Origin: Fidelibacterota bacterium
GTDB taxonomy: Bacteria > Fidelibacterota > Marinisomatia > Marinisomatales > TCS55
Reading direction: 5' to 3'
DNA: 51,736 nt
NCBI GenBank assembly: GCA_018674655.1
Contig: JABGZQ010000061.1
Span: forward strand, 1-51,736
The position numbers were made by a program, and so were the translations under genes. Below, piece after piece: positions 37,019-46,500 of this stretch; position 1 is the first letter of the stretch; each line of letters starts with the position of its first letter. The notes under the pieces were generated by a model that saw only the letters and a program-made list of their open reading frames with translations, made no database searches and was not told the origin of the DNA.

Positions 37019-38557
37019 TTAAGAACAGGCATACGCACTCGGAAAGCAAGATAAGAAAGCAATCGCCAGTCTCAATTCTCTTTTATCAACACATTCACCA
37101 ATTTTATGGGTATTTTGTTCCATCCCAGGTCCAATGCCAAATATGGCTGGATGTTTATATCCACCTGCATGCACCCAATCTTTTTGATTGGAAATTTCGA
37201 TCGTATCAGTCTCTTCTGGTATCGGGAATCCAACACCATCTGTAGAAAATATCCACCGATCAATGCGCGGTTCTCTCCGTAAAGTTCCTGCCGTTTCCAC
37301 TTCTGTTTCCACATTTGGTGAAACCACATTTCGATACACATCTGCGGCTGTTTGAATGGCTGGATGTTCTTCGGGTGTAGCCCAGCCCATATAAATTTGT
37401 TTATTTCCTGGTCTGTAATTACGCCACGTTAAATCGTCATATTCAGGGACAGTAACATCCACATCCAATCCTGCATCCCGTGCGCGTTTTACTGATTCGA
37501 GATTCTCAATATCCTGAACCGCTTTCTCAGGAATTTCACCAACCGTTAATCTTCTGTCAAACCTGAACGTAAATCTGTCCGGGACTGCACAATCACTGGG
37601 AGTTTCCAATTGTGCCCAAGATGCGGTTCGTGTTCCATGTCCTAAAAATGAATCATCTTTAAATCCTTCTCGATCTTTATACTTTTGAGCAGCTTCGGCA
37701 ATAATCGCGCCACTGAACTCCAATGGATTTAATCCTTCCCATGGCATAGATCCATGACAAGAACGGCCTGTGACAGTCACTTTAATTTGCATCCGCCCCC
37801 GTTGTCCGCGATAAATTCCAAGCGCACCTTTATTGGCATCTCCTGTTCCTTCAGTTAGAATTACCACATCCGGGACCAAATCTGCACTGGCACCTGGCAA
37901 TACCTTATTCATGAGATACATGGGCCCAGCTCCGTCATTATCTTCTTCTGCCACTGTACCATAGGCACGAATAATCGACCCTTTGAGTGCGCCCTCATCT
38001 GCCAGCTCTAACGCTATTTTTGTTGCAATAATTTCTGAAATAACACCACCCAATTGATCTGCTGAACCGCGACCAAAAATAAGATTATCCCATTCATTCT
38101 CTGGCGGTAAATAACCCAATTCACTTTTTAAAAATTCTTTAGAAATATTTTCCGGTTTTAACACACCATCATATACATCAACACTGCCGTCCGTCTTCGC
38201 AAGCCATTGATCTCTCAATGCACCCACCGTATCCGTATGTCCATCAAAATAGATTATGCGTTTTTCTTCATCAGGGATTCCATCATTGATATCTTTGACT
38301 GTCCAAACAATATTCCCATACTCATCGAACCAAACATCTTCTTCTGATCGAACCGCTTTTATTTCTACAATACGTTTTTTTAAATATTCTAAACGGGGGC
38401 CTTCATGGTTACTCAAACCACAATCCGGATCACCACCTTGGTTAATCGGTTTATCCACATAATCCGCAGGAATGCGAATCGCTTCTTTTAATAATTCTTC
38501 TGCTAATGGTAAATATTTTTCACTTAATTCCGTAATTCTTCTGTACAAGGCATTCAT
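37019..38557 (-). CDS. ygeY: M20-family metallohydrolase, YgeY-like
   Basis: A zinc-dependent amidohydrolase/peptidase. Metal-binding blocks visible are 'YFDGHTDTVG' (His107 and Asp109), 'GRGSADQLGG' with the bridging Asp, and 'TVAEEDNDGAG' with the catalytic Glu pair. The C-terminus has 'NQKDWVHAGGYKHPAIFGIG' and 'NTHKIGECVDKRELR'. The 512 residues exceed E. coli YgeY (about 400) by an N-terminal part and an insertion after the HxD motif. YgeY belongs to the urate/purine catabolic island, where it probably hydrolyses an acyclic nitrogen intermediate. It is the last gene of the operon. Substrate inferred from context. Confidence 0.82.
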   Translation of the reverse strand: MNALYRRITELSEKYLPLAEELLKEAIRIPADYVDKPINQGGDPDCGLSNHEGPRLEYLKKRIVEIKAVRSEEDVWFDEYGNIVWTVKDINDGIPDEEKRIIYFDGHTDTVGALRDQWLAKTDGSVDVYDGVLKPENISKEFLKSELGYLPPENEWDNLIFGRGSADQLGGVISEIIATKIALELADEGALKGSIIRAYGTVAEEDNDGAGPMYLMNKVLPGASADLVPDVVILTEGTGDANKGALGIYRGQRGRMQIKVTVTGRSCHGSMPWEGLNPLEFSGAIIAEAAQKYKDREGFKDDSFLGHGTRTASWAQLETPSDCAVPDRFTFRFDRRLTVGEIPEKAVQDIENLESVKRARDAGLDVDVTVPEYDDLTWRNYRPGNKQIYMGWATPEEHPAIQTAADVYRNVVSPNVETEVETAGTLRREPRIDRWIFSTDGVGFPIPEETDTIEISNQKDWVHAGGYKHPAIFGIGPGMEQNTHKIGECVDKRELRLAIAFLSCFPSAYACS

Positions 38558-38579
38558 TAGTAGTTTCCTATTTCCTTAC

Positions 38580-40871
38580 TTATTTAATTGGTAATTGGTT
38601 TATTCCATTCAACACCTTTTCTGGTGTAATGGGGCATTCTCTAATTCGTACACCACAGGCATTATAAATGGCATTTGCAACAGCGGGTGCGGGCCCATTA
38701 ATGGGAATTTCCGCCACTGCTTTGGCGCCATAAGGTCCTGTAGGTTCATCCGTATGGACGAATTCTGCAATTATCTCCGGCATATCAATGGATGTATAAA
38801 TATGATAATTTTCAAAGTCTGTATTGATAGGTCTCCCCTTATCATCAAAAATCATATGCTCCGTCAATGTCATTCCTAAAGATTGGGGAATCGCACCTTC
38901 CGCTTGTCCTTCAGACATTTGCGGATTAATGATTTGACCGGAATCTGTAATGGATACAATTTTATTCACTTTTACAAATCCGGTTTCCGTATCCACTATA
39001 ACATCAGCAAATGTGGCATTGTAAGGTGGTGGACTATCGTAACTGACTTTGGAAGCCACAGCCTGAATCTGGGTTTGATGATCCGTATAGAAAGATTTTG
39101 TGCAAATATCTTGATAGGATATGGATTGTCCATCCGTAGATACAACTTGATTATTTTCAATGGTGGCTTCATCCACTTCAAGCAGTTTTTTACCTTGTTC
39201 TAATATTTGAGAAAGTACATCTTCGGCTGCTTTCTTAACCGCAGCACCAGTTACATAAGTTGTGCTGGATGCATAAGCGCCCGTATCGAATGGTGTTGTA
39301 TCTGTGTCTGATGAAATAACAATCATTTTTTCTACCGGAACGTCCAGAACTTCTGCCGCAATTTGAGCTAAGGCAGTATCTGAACCAGTTCCTAAATCCG
39401 TGGCACCCATATTCAAGTTAAAGCTGCCATCTTCATTCATTTTAATGAACACAGAGCCCATATCGATACCGGCTATACCCGAAGCTTGTGCAACGGTAGC
39501 CATTCCAACACCCCGACGAAAAATACCTGATTTCTTTTCATTTTTTAAAGTATCCCAATCAATCAATTCACGTCCACGATCGATACATGCATCTATGCCG
39601 TTGGATTGTAAGATTACAGGAAATCCCTCTCTCCCTTCTCCCAAAACTTTGGCGATGGGGACATCTTCCCCTTCTCGAAAATAATTTTTCTTCCGCAATT
39701 CAATGGGATCCACATTCAATTGTTCAGCAATTTCATCCATCAGTGATTCCAAAGCAAAATAGCCCTGGGGTGCACCATAGCCACGGTAAGCTCCAGCGGG
39801 TGGTAAATTTGTATAAACAGCATTCGCTTGGATTCTCACATTCGGCGCACGATACAATGCCAAGGTTTTACTGGCACTCACAGACATCACCGTTAAAGCA
39901 TGTGGCCCGTATCCACCGCAATTTTGAAGTATTTCCATATCAATGGATTGCATCATTAAATCTTTATTCAATCCAATTTTATACGTCACCTTTTGGGGAT
40001 GGCGAGAACGAGCTGCATAGAATTCTTCTTCACGTGTGTATTCTAACCGACACGGTTTTCCTGTATTTAACGTAACTGCAGAACATACTTCTTCATTTAG
40101 GATTTCTTGTTTTCCGCCAAATCCGCCCCCAATTCTGGGTTTTATAACACGAATTTTCCTTACAGGAATATCTAATATTTCTGCCACCACTCGACGAACG
40201 TGATAGGGTACTTGTGTTGCTGTTCGTATAATCAGACGATCATTTTCATCTAGCCATGTTAATGTTATATGGGGTTCAATACTGCATTGTTGTGCGTAAG
40301 GTGTAAAATATGTTCCTTCAAAAACATAATCAGAATCATTGAATCCTTTTTGTACATCCCCTAATTCTTCAGAAATATTCGCAGCAATATTTCTCGATGC
40401 ATCATGCAGAAAGCTAAAGCCATCTTTGCCTGGATGAATCACAGTATCATTATCTATGGAATCTCCCATGTCAAAGATGGTTGGCAATTCTTCATATTCA
40501 ACGTTAATCAAGGCCAATGCTTCTTCCACCACTTCTAATGATTCCCCGGCAACGACTGCCACACGATCGCCAACAAACCGCATCGTTTTATTGAACATAC
40601 TTGTATCTCTTGGGGATGGTTCAGGGTATCCTTGTCCCGCTGTAGTAAAATAATGGGGAGTAAAATCTTCGTGTGTTAATATAATTTCGATGCCATCTAA
40701 TGCGAGTGCCTTGCTTTTATCAATGGATACAATCTTTCCATGAGCAATTGGGCTATGAAGAATTTTTGCATATAAATAATCTTTTTTCGGCATATCATCT
40801 GCAAAAACTGCCTTTCCTTTTGCCAAGGATAATCCATCCACGCGACGTGTCTTTTTACCAACTATCTTCAT
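38580..40871 (-). CDS. xdhD: Molybdenum-binding subunit of a xanthine dehydrogenase-type hydroxylase (XdhD-like)
   Basis: A 763-residue large subunit of the molybdopterin hydroxylase family. Active-site landmarks are 'RIGGGFGGKQEIL' (molybdopterin loop), 'GAYRGYGAPQGYFALESL' with the substrate-binding Arg seen in xanthine oxidases, and 'PYGAKAVAEIPINGPAP' with the catalytic Glu. It has no N-terminal ferredoxin domain. In E. coli XdhD, as I recall, that domain is fused at this position. Here it is the neighbouring gene, overlapping by four bases. Likely reaction: hydroxylation of a purine such as hypoxanthine or xanthine, or a related ring. There is no in-frame stop that would suggest selenocysteine. 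Confidence 0.85.
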   Translation of the reverse strand: MKIVGKKTRRVDGLSLAKGKAVFADDMPKKDYLYAKILHSPIAHGKIVSIDKSKALALDGIEIILTHEDFTPHYFTTAGQGYPEPSPRDTSMFNKTMRFVGDRVAVVAGESLEVVEEALALINVEYEELPTIFDMGDSIDNDTVIHPGKDGFSFLHDASRNIAANISEELGDVQKGFNDSDYVFEGTYFTPYAQQCSIEPHITLTWLDENDRLIIRTATQVPYHVRRVVAEILDIPVRKIRVIKPRIGGGFGGKQEILNEEVCSAVTLNTGKPCRLEYTREEEFYAARSRHPQKVTYKIGLNKDLMMQSIDMEILQNCGGYGPHALTVMSVSASKTLALYRAPNVRIQANAVYTNLPPAGAYRGYGAPQGYFALESLMDEIAEQLNVDPIELRKKNYFREGEDVPIAKVLGEGREGFPVILQSNGIDACIDRGRELIDWDTLKNEKKSGIFRRGVGMATVAQASGIAGIDMGSVFIKMNEDGSFNLNMGATDLGTGSDTALAQIAAEVLDVPVEKMIVISSDTDTTPFDTGAYASSTTYVTGAAVKKAAEDVLSQILEQGKKLLEVDEATIENNQVVSTDGQSISYQDICTKSFYTDHQTQIQAVASKVSYDSPPPYNATFADVIVDTETGFVKVNKIVSITDSGQIINPQMSEGQAEGAIPQSLGMTLTEHMIFDDKGRPINTDFENYHIYTSIDMPEIIAEFVHTDEPTGPYGAKAVAEIPINGPAPAVANAIYNACGVRIRECPITPEKVLNGINQLPIK

Positions 40872-41329
40872 TTTGGCTCTCCTGTGGCTAAATAATTCAT
40901 AGCCGCTTTAACCGGTTTCACATAGCCGGTGCATCGGCAATACACGCCGGCTAACACATCTTTAACATCCGATTCATTTGGATTATCTTTTTCTCTTGCC
41001 AATGATTCAATGGCTAAAACCATTCCAGGTGTACAGTAACCACATTGTATTGCACCTTCTTCAATAAATGAATCCTGCAATGGGTGCACATCTTGTCCAT
41101 GGGCAAACGATTCAACAGTCTCAATATTTTTACCAGACACTGTGTGTATAAGCATGAGAGACGCATTCATCATGTTTCCATCTACCAAAATAGTATCCGC
41201 GCCTGTTTCACCCTTATCTGAACCATATTTAACACTGAAATACCCTTTATCCCGAAGAAAATCCAACAGGGTTGTTCCTGGACGAACATTGGCTGAAACT
41301 TGCTTTCCATTTAATTGAAATTGAATCAT
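40868..41329 (-). CDS. Ferredoxin-like subunit with one missing [2Fe-2S] cluster (XdhD N-terminal-domain homologue)
   Basis: A 153-residue small subunit of the xanthine dehydrogenase type. The second, helical cluster is intact ('IQCGYCTPGMVL' with Cys96 and Cys99; 'VYCRCTGY' with Cys131 and Cys133). In the first, plant-type cluster all four expected Cys are replaced (Ser37, Thr42, Asp45 and Ser57, within 'VKYGSDKGETGAD' and 'NASL'), while the surrounding Gly and loop residues remain. So it cannot hold the usual first cluster. The frame is intact and embedded between overlapping genes, which argues against an error or pseudogene. It probably forms a complex with the molybdenum subunit. Confidence 0.85.
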   Translation of the reverse strand: MIQFQLNGKQVSANVRPGTTLLDFLRDKGYFSVKYGSDKGETGADTILVDGNMMNASLMLIHTVSGKNIETVESFAHGQDVHPLQDSFIEEGAIQCGYCTPGMVLAIESLAREKDNPNESDVKDVLAGVYCRCTGYVKPVKAAMNYLATGEPK

Positions 41330-42090
41330 AAAGCATCTCCAACTCTATTAACTGCTGTTGCAATCAAATTTTCTTTATAATCCAAAGATCCCAAATGATC
41401 AGCAGAAAATTCTTTCACTGCATTTCCCGCAAATTCTTTACTTATTTCTGCAGACCAATCTTCTATCAAACAAGTAAATGACTGAATTTTATTCGTCGTT
41501 CCGCCCACTGAAAATTCGAATTGATTTTTGCGTTTCACTCCAGAAACAATGACAATAGCTGGAGCCGATTCTAACAGGGAGAATCTTTCTAATTCAATTC
41601 CGCTAATTCGCTTGGGGAAATAACTTATTTTGGTAACAATTCCTGATCCATCCCAATCCCGGATTGATACGGATCTCTCTGTGTCAGTAAATACTGTTAG
41701 GTCCGCATTCACCGCGTGTAGGAAAAGCATAACTTCAGAATTCGGACGCCCTTTGCCAATTTCACCACCAAAGGTTCGCTGGTTTCGAATTTGCTTGGAT
41801 GGACAAGATAATTTAATTCCTTTCAGTAATCGGCATTCCGGGTTAATGGAATAAACTATATCTAAAAATGTTTGAAGGGTCGCTCCTGCATCTATATGAA
41901 CTCCGTCGATGCTTGCTATGACTCCATCCCCGACTAAATCATTAATATCAATTAACGATTGAATATTTGGATTTTTATCTGCCACCAAATAACTACCACC
42001 AGAAAAAAGAGTTGTATCTATATTTTTTAATGAAACCACTGCTTCCTTAAGTGTACTTGGTTTTTCTACTGTTTTAATTGAGTACCACAT
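41326..42090 (-). CDS. ygfM: FAD-binding subunit homologue, YgfM-like
   Basis: A 254-residue protein of the CoxM/XdhB FAD-subunit fold. The first flavin loop is 'LFSGGSYLVADKN' (about 29-40). The second reads 'RNQRTFGGEIGKGRPNSEV' (about 102-120), where canonical subunits have GGN-I and an Asp. The GGEI variant and the 'GGS' loop agree with what I recall of E. coli YgfM, so I call it the YgfM orthologue rather than a plain XdhB. Flavin binding may be altered or lost. It overlaps the ferredoxin-like gene by four bases. Confidence 0.78.
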   Translation of the reverse strand: MWYSIKTVEKPSTLKEAVVSLKNIDTTLFSGGSYLVADKNPNIQSLIDINDLVGDGVIASIDGVHIDAGATLQTFLDIVYSINPECRLLKGIKLSCPSKQIRNQRTFGGEIGKGRPNSEVMLFLHAVNADLTVFTDTERSVSIRDWDGSGIVTKISYFPKRISGIELERFSLLESAPAIVIVSGVKRKNQFEFSVGGTTNKIQSFTCLIEDWSAEISKEFAGNAVKEFSADHLGSLDYKENLIATAVNRVGDAL

Positions 42091-42106
42091 TTAATTCTTA
42101 TTTTTT

Positions 42107-42138
42107 CCTTTGCGTTTCTTTGTGACCTTCGTGGTTAA
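42107..42138. repeat. Short degenerate tandem repeat of the CCTTYGTG type
   Basis: The 44-base gap after the amidohydrolase gene reads as three rough copies of a 9-10-base unit (CCTTTGCGT, TTCTTTGTGA, CCTTCGTGGT), and the end overlaps the gene's stop codon at 42135-42137. Similar 'CCTTCGTG/CTTTGTG' strings occur between genes in many environmental bacterial genomes. The role is unknown. Confidence 0.5.
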
Positions 42139-43523
42139 CGAAACTTAATTCCTGTTTTGTCTTGTGCTTTTGTTAACATGCTTTCTGCAATTCTGTTGTG
42201 CAATGATGCTAATGACTCTTCATCGATGGTAGTGTGACTATTTTCGATTTGAATCTTTCCATTCACAATTAAATGATTTACTGATGATGTTCTTACGGAA
42301 AATACAAGTGAAGCAACCGGATCAGAAAGACCACCAGCATATTCTAATCCTTCAACAGAAAACAAAGCTAAATCTGCCTGCTTTCCTACAGATAATTCGC
42401 CAACATCATTTCTTCCCAATACCGATGCACCACCACGGGTAGCAAGCCATAAAACATCTCTTGCTGTGAGCCAGCATTCTTCTTCTCGAAGCCGTGATAG
42501 CATCATGGCATTTCGAATATCCATAAGCATACTTCCAGCATCATTTGACGCAGATCCATCCACACCAATACTCACTCGGACTCCGTTTCCCATCATTTCT
42601 TTAATTCTTGCAATACCGCTCCCCAATCGCATATTGGATGTTGGACAATGACTCATCCCCGTTCCCGTTTCTGCCATACGTTGAATTTCTTCATCATTTA
42701 GATGAATCGCATGGGCATACCAAGCATTGGAGTTCATCCAACCAAGTTTATCCGCATAAATAGCGGGACGATCGCCGTATTGTTCAATACAAAATGCTTC
42801 TTCGTCTAATGTTTCTGCAAGATGGGTATGTATCTGCAACCCATTGGCTAAAGCAAATTCGGCTGTAGATTTCATGAGTTCAGGTGTCACCGAAAAGGGT
42901 GAACATGGCGCCAAAGAAATACGCGTCATTGCACCGTCTGTATCGTCATGATATATTGATAGGAGTCGTTCTGTATCTTCCTGAATTTTTGCTTCTGTTT
43001 GAACGGTATCATCCGGGGGTAAACCACCTTGCGATTTCCCCAATGACATAGACCCACGTGTAGGTTGAAACCGAATGCCCAATGCTTTTGCACTTTCAAT
43101 TTCTGCGTCAATAAGCTCATCACTTGTATGGTGGGGGAATAAGTATAAGTGGTCAGAACTTGTTGTTGTCCCTGACTTCATGAGTTCAATCAATCCAGTT
43201 TTTGTGCTCACAGAAACAGCTTCTGCTGTTAATTCTCTCCACACTTCGTAATGATTCGTCAACCAACTGAACAATGGTTGATTTTGCATTAATGGAATAT
43301 TTTTTGTTAGTGTTTGATATAAATGATGATGTGTATTAATGAATCCCGGAAGAACAACCATACCAGTTGCATCTATAACTTTGTCCACCTTTACATCTAA
43401 TTCATTTGGGCCAAGAGATGTTATTTTATCATCTTCGATTAATATGTGCCCGCCAGAGAATTCTTCTTTCGAATCATTCATTGTAGCAACAGCTAACGAG
43501 TTTTTGATTAATATTTTACTCAT
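42135..43523 (-). CDS. 8-oxoguanine deaminase-type amidohydrolase (SsnA position)
   Basis: A metal-dependent amidohydrolase of 462 residues. Metal ligands: 'NTHHHLYQTL' (H-x-H at 65-67), 'QIHTHLAETLDEEAF', 'WYAHAIHLNDEE' and 'GVDGSASNDAGS' with the catalytic Asp. Blocks such as 'SSDHLYLFPH', 'TRGSMSLGKSQGGLPPD' and 'LAPCSPFSVTPELM' are those I associate with 8-oxoguanine deaminases, which make urate and ammonia from 8-oxoguanine. The related hydroxyatrazine and guanine deaminases are the main alternatives. It sits where ssnA lies in E. coli, next to ygfK (overlap of four bases), so it likely feeds urate into the pathway. Substrate inferred. Confidence 0.8.
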   Translation of the reverse strand: MSKILIKNSLAVATMNDSKEEFSGGHILIEDDKITSLGPNELDVKVDKVIDATGMVVLPGFINTHHHLYQTLTKNIPLMQNQPLFSWLTNHYEVWRELTAEAVSVSTKTGLIELMKSGTTTSSDHLYLFPHHTSDELIDAEIESAKALGIRFQPTRGSMSLGKSQGGLPPDDTVQTEAKIQEDTERLLSIYHDDTDGAMTRISLAPCSPFSVTPELMKSTAEFALANGLQIHTHLAETLDEEAFCIEQYGDRPAIYADKLGWMNSNAWYAHAIHLNDEEIQRMAETGTGMSHCPTSNMRLGSGIARIKEMMGNGVRVSIGVDGSASNDAGSMLMDIRNAMMLSRLREEECWLTARDVLWLATRGGASVLGRNDVGELSVGKQADLALFSVEGLEYAGGLSDPVASLVFSVRTSSVNHLIVNGKIQIENSHTTIDEESLASLHNRIAESMLTKAQDKTGIKFR

Positions 43524-46500
43524 GATTCCCCCGAAACAAGTAATGGATATTGATTTAAGTTTTCAAATAACGAAATCATTTCCGCTAAATGAGATAGTAT
43601 TAAGTCACTCTTTCCGTTTGCAAATTGAGCGGATAATATTTCATAATTGGATGAGTCCATTTTAACATCTATCGCTTCTGAATTATATATATAACTCCCA
43701 TCCGTTAATTTGAGCGACGATTGAATTCCATCGTTTTTTGAGAATAATGTTTTTCCATCTATCCAATATCCTTTTTCTTCCAAATCATAAGTTTGTTTGG
43801 AAAGATAGAACTGGGGTTTTGTTTTATATGGATCACCAGATGTTGGACAAAATGTGGTACAATTCCCACATTCGTTACAAAAGTCACCAATATTTATAAT
43901 TTGTGGTTCTTGAGATAATTTAAATATGCTATCTTGTTTTGAATTAACCCCAGTTTCTGTCTTTGATACTGAATATACAGGATAAGACTTTGGCGATGCC
44001 ATATAAGATAAATTTGCCAAATTCGGACAGACACTCACACATACATCGCAAACTTCATCACAGTACAAACATCTATCTGCTTCACTCATGGCTTCTTCTT
44101 GCGTTAGAGTACGCGTAACCAAATCAAAATTAATCCGTTTATTTGGATCTAAATGTGGCGTAGTGAGTCCATACTCCCGAAAAGCCATTTTCTTTTGATA
44201 TTCCTTTTTGTCCAGTCGCAGAGTTCGGTCATTTGCATCACTATAACTATGACCAAAAGCTTTTATCATATTTAACGCAGCATTTCTTCCATCGCCCACC
44301 GCATTTATAACCGAAGACGCACCACGGACAACATCTCCACCGGCAAAAACATTTGGAATCTTTGTTTCATTTGTTTCAGGGTTGACACGTAAATCTTGCC
44401 AAGATAAGAAATCAAATGCAATATCCTGCCCAATAGAAGGAATAATCGTGTCGAATTCTAAATCAATTTCAGATCCTTCAATTTTTACAGGTCTTGCTCT
44501 ACCACTATCATCTGCTTCCCCCAATGCCATTCTTGAACATGTTAGAAAAATATTTTCAGTATCATTGGCATAAATTTTTTCAGGTGCAGTTAATTCTTCC
44601 AATATGATTCCTTCATCTAATGCAGCTACAATTTCTTCGATATCTGCCGGCATTTCTTTCATAGTTCTGCGATAAACAATTGTCACATCGGCTCCTAATC
44701 TCCGGGATGTTCTTGCTGCATCCATAGCCGTATTTCCACCACCAATAACGGCTACCCGTCCGCCCAATTCATTTATTTCTCCCCGCCGTACTTTGGATAA
44801 AAATGCTAATGGTTCCATTACAATTGGAAGAGATTCACCTTCAATATTTAATTTTTTATTATTTTGAGCTCCAGCACCGAGATATATCGAATCATAATCT
44901 TTCTGAAGTGTGTCAAACATGTTTTTATCCACGTCAGAATTGTAATGAATGTTTACACCGACTGATTTCACCAAATCTATATCATTATTGATACTTTCGT
45001 CTAACAATCGAAAAACTGGTATAGCATCAGATACCATCCCGCCTGAAAAAGGTTTTGCTTCATAAATATCAACTTTAAAACCATCCATAGCTAAAAAATA
45101 GGCACATGATAGTCCCGATGGACCTGCACCAACAATTGCTATTGTTTTCCCATTAAATGGTTTTGGTTCAATTTGGACACCTTGACTATTTTCTTGTGCA
45201 AATCTTTTTATTTCTCTGATAAGAAGAGTGCTATCTAAATTGTTCCGAGTACACTTCTGTTGACATAAATGGTCGCAAACTGACCCTGTAACTCCGGGCA
45301 TTGGATTTGTGTTTAAAATTGTTTCATACGCACTATTAAAATCACCTTGGGCAACATGATGCATATATTCAGGTATTTCTTGGTCTGTGGCGCAATTTTC
45401 AATACAGGGAGCAGAAACACAATCATATGCGGTCAATGTTCGAGTTGTTTTGATTGAATCAAAATGTTTATTCTCTTTTTGGTACGCTGGGTTATCTAAA
45501 ACAGATTCAGCATATAGATTTAATTTTTCTAATCCCGCTCGATGTACGTCTGTTTGCCCTGATCCATTAAATATAAATTCATCAATGGTTGTAGCACCCT
45601 TCTCGGAAAACCGCTCATTTATTTCATGTAAATATTGTGCTAACCGAGTATAACCACCCGGTTTTAAGATATCTGTACAAACAGTAATCGGTTTAATATT
45701 TGCTGCTAAAACATCTGAAACATTAAATGCATCCATCCCAGCGGAAAATGAAATATCCAATTGTCCATCAAATTCATTTTGGAGTTTTGCGGCCACATTG
45801 ATGCTGATTGGATGAAGAGATCGCCCACTCATATACATCATTTTTTCATATTCGGGGAAAATGGATTTATGGTTTTGAACTTCCAAAGTGTTGGTCAATT
45901 TCAATCCAAATTCAACGCTGTTTTCTTTCGCTTTTTTCTGCAAGTTTTGTATCAGCTTAACACCATCGGGGTATTTCAAATCATGACCAAATGCTTCATC
46001 TGGAACTATCACATCTTTATAACTCAGGTGTTGATTTAAAATGTCTCGTAGTTGATCCGGTCCCAATAATGTTGGATTAAGTTTTACGGTGGTATGATAC
46101 TTTCTTTCTTCAATCAAATACATTCCAATAGCTTCAATTTCATCGGGTGGACAGCCATGCATCGTGGATAATGTGAGGCTATTTGACATTTGTGCCGGAA
46201 TATTTAAATTTTTCACATTTGGGTAAATATCCGAAATTTCATTTAATCGTTTATCTAATTCATTTTGACCATTTTCCATCAGATTCAAAAAACCTTGAAC
46301 ATTTGCATTTTTTATACCGGCTAAATCATAGCCAGCACTCATATTAAAAATTCCACCTAAATCTGTATTTGTCCCCCAATCATACTTATCTTTCAAAATA
46401 TGAATTACAATCCAGGCATTTAAATATTCTGAATAGGATTGATGCAACTTTAATTCTTGAGACCATTCGCAATTATAACCTTCATCCTGCATGTCGATAC

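Noticed and set aside
38580-40871. Selenocysteine in the XdhD-like subunit.
   Set aside because: The frame has no in-frame TGA and no SECIS-like structure was sought beyond that. Related enzymes bind selenium as a labile cofactor, which sequence cannot show.
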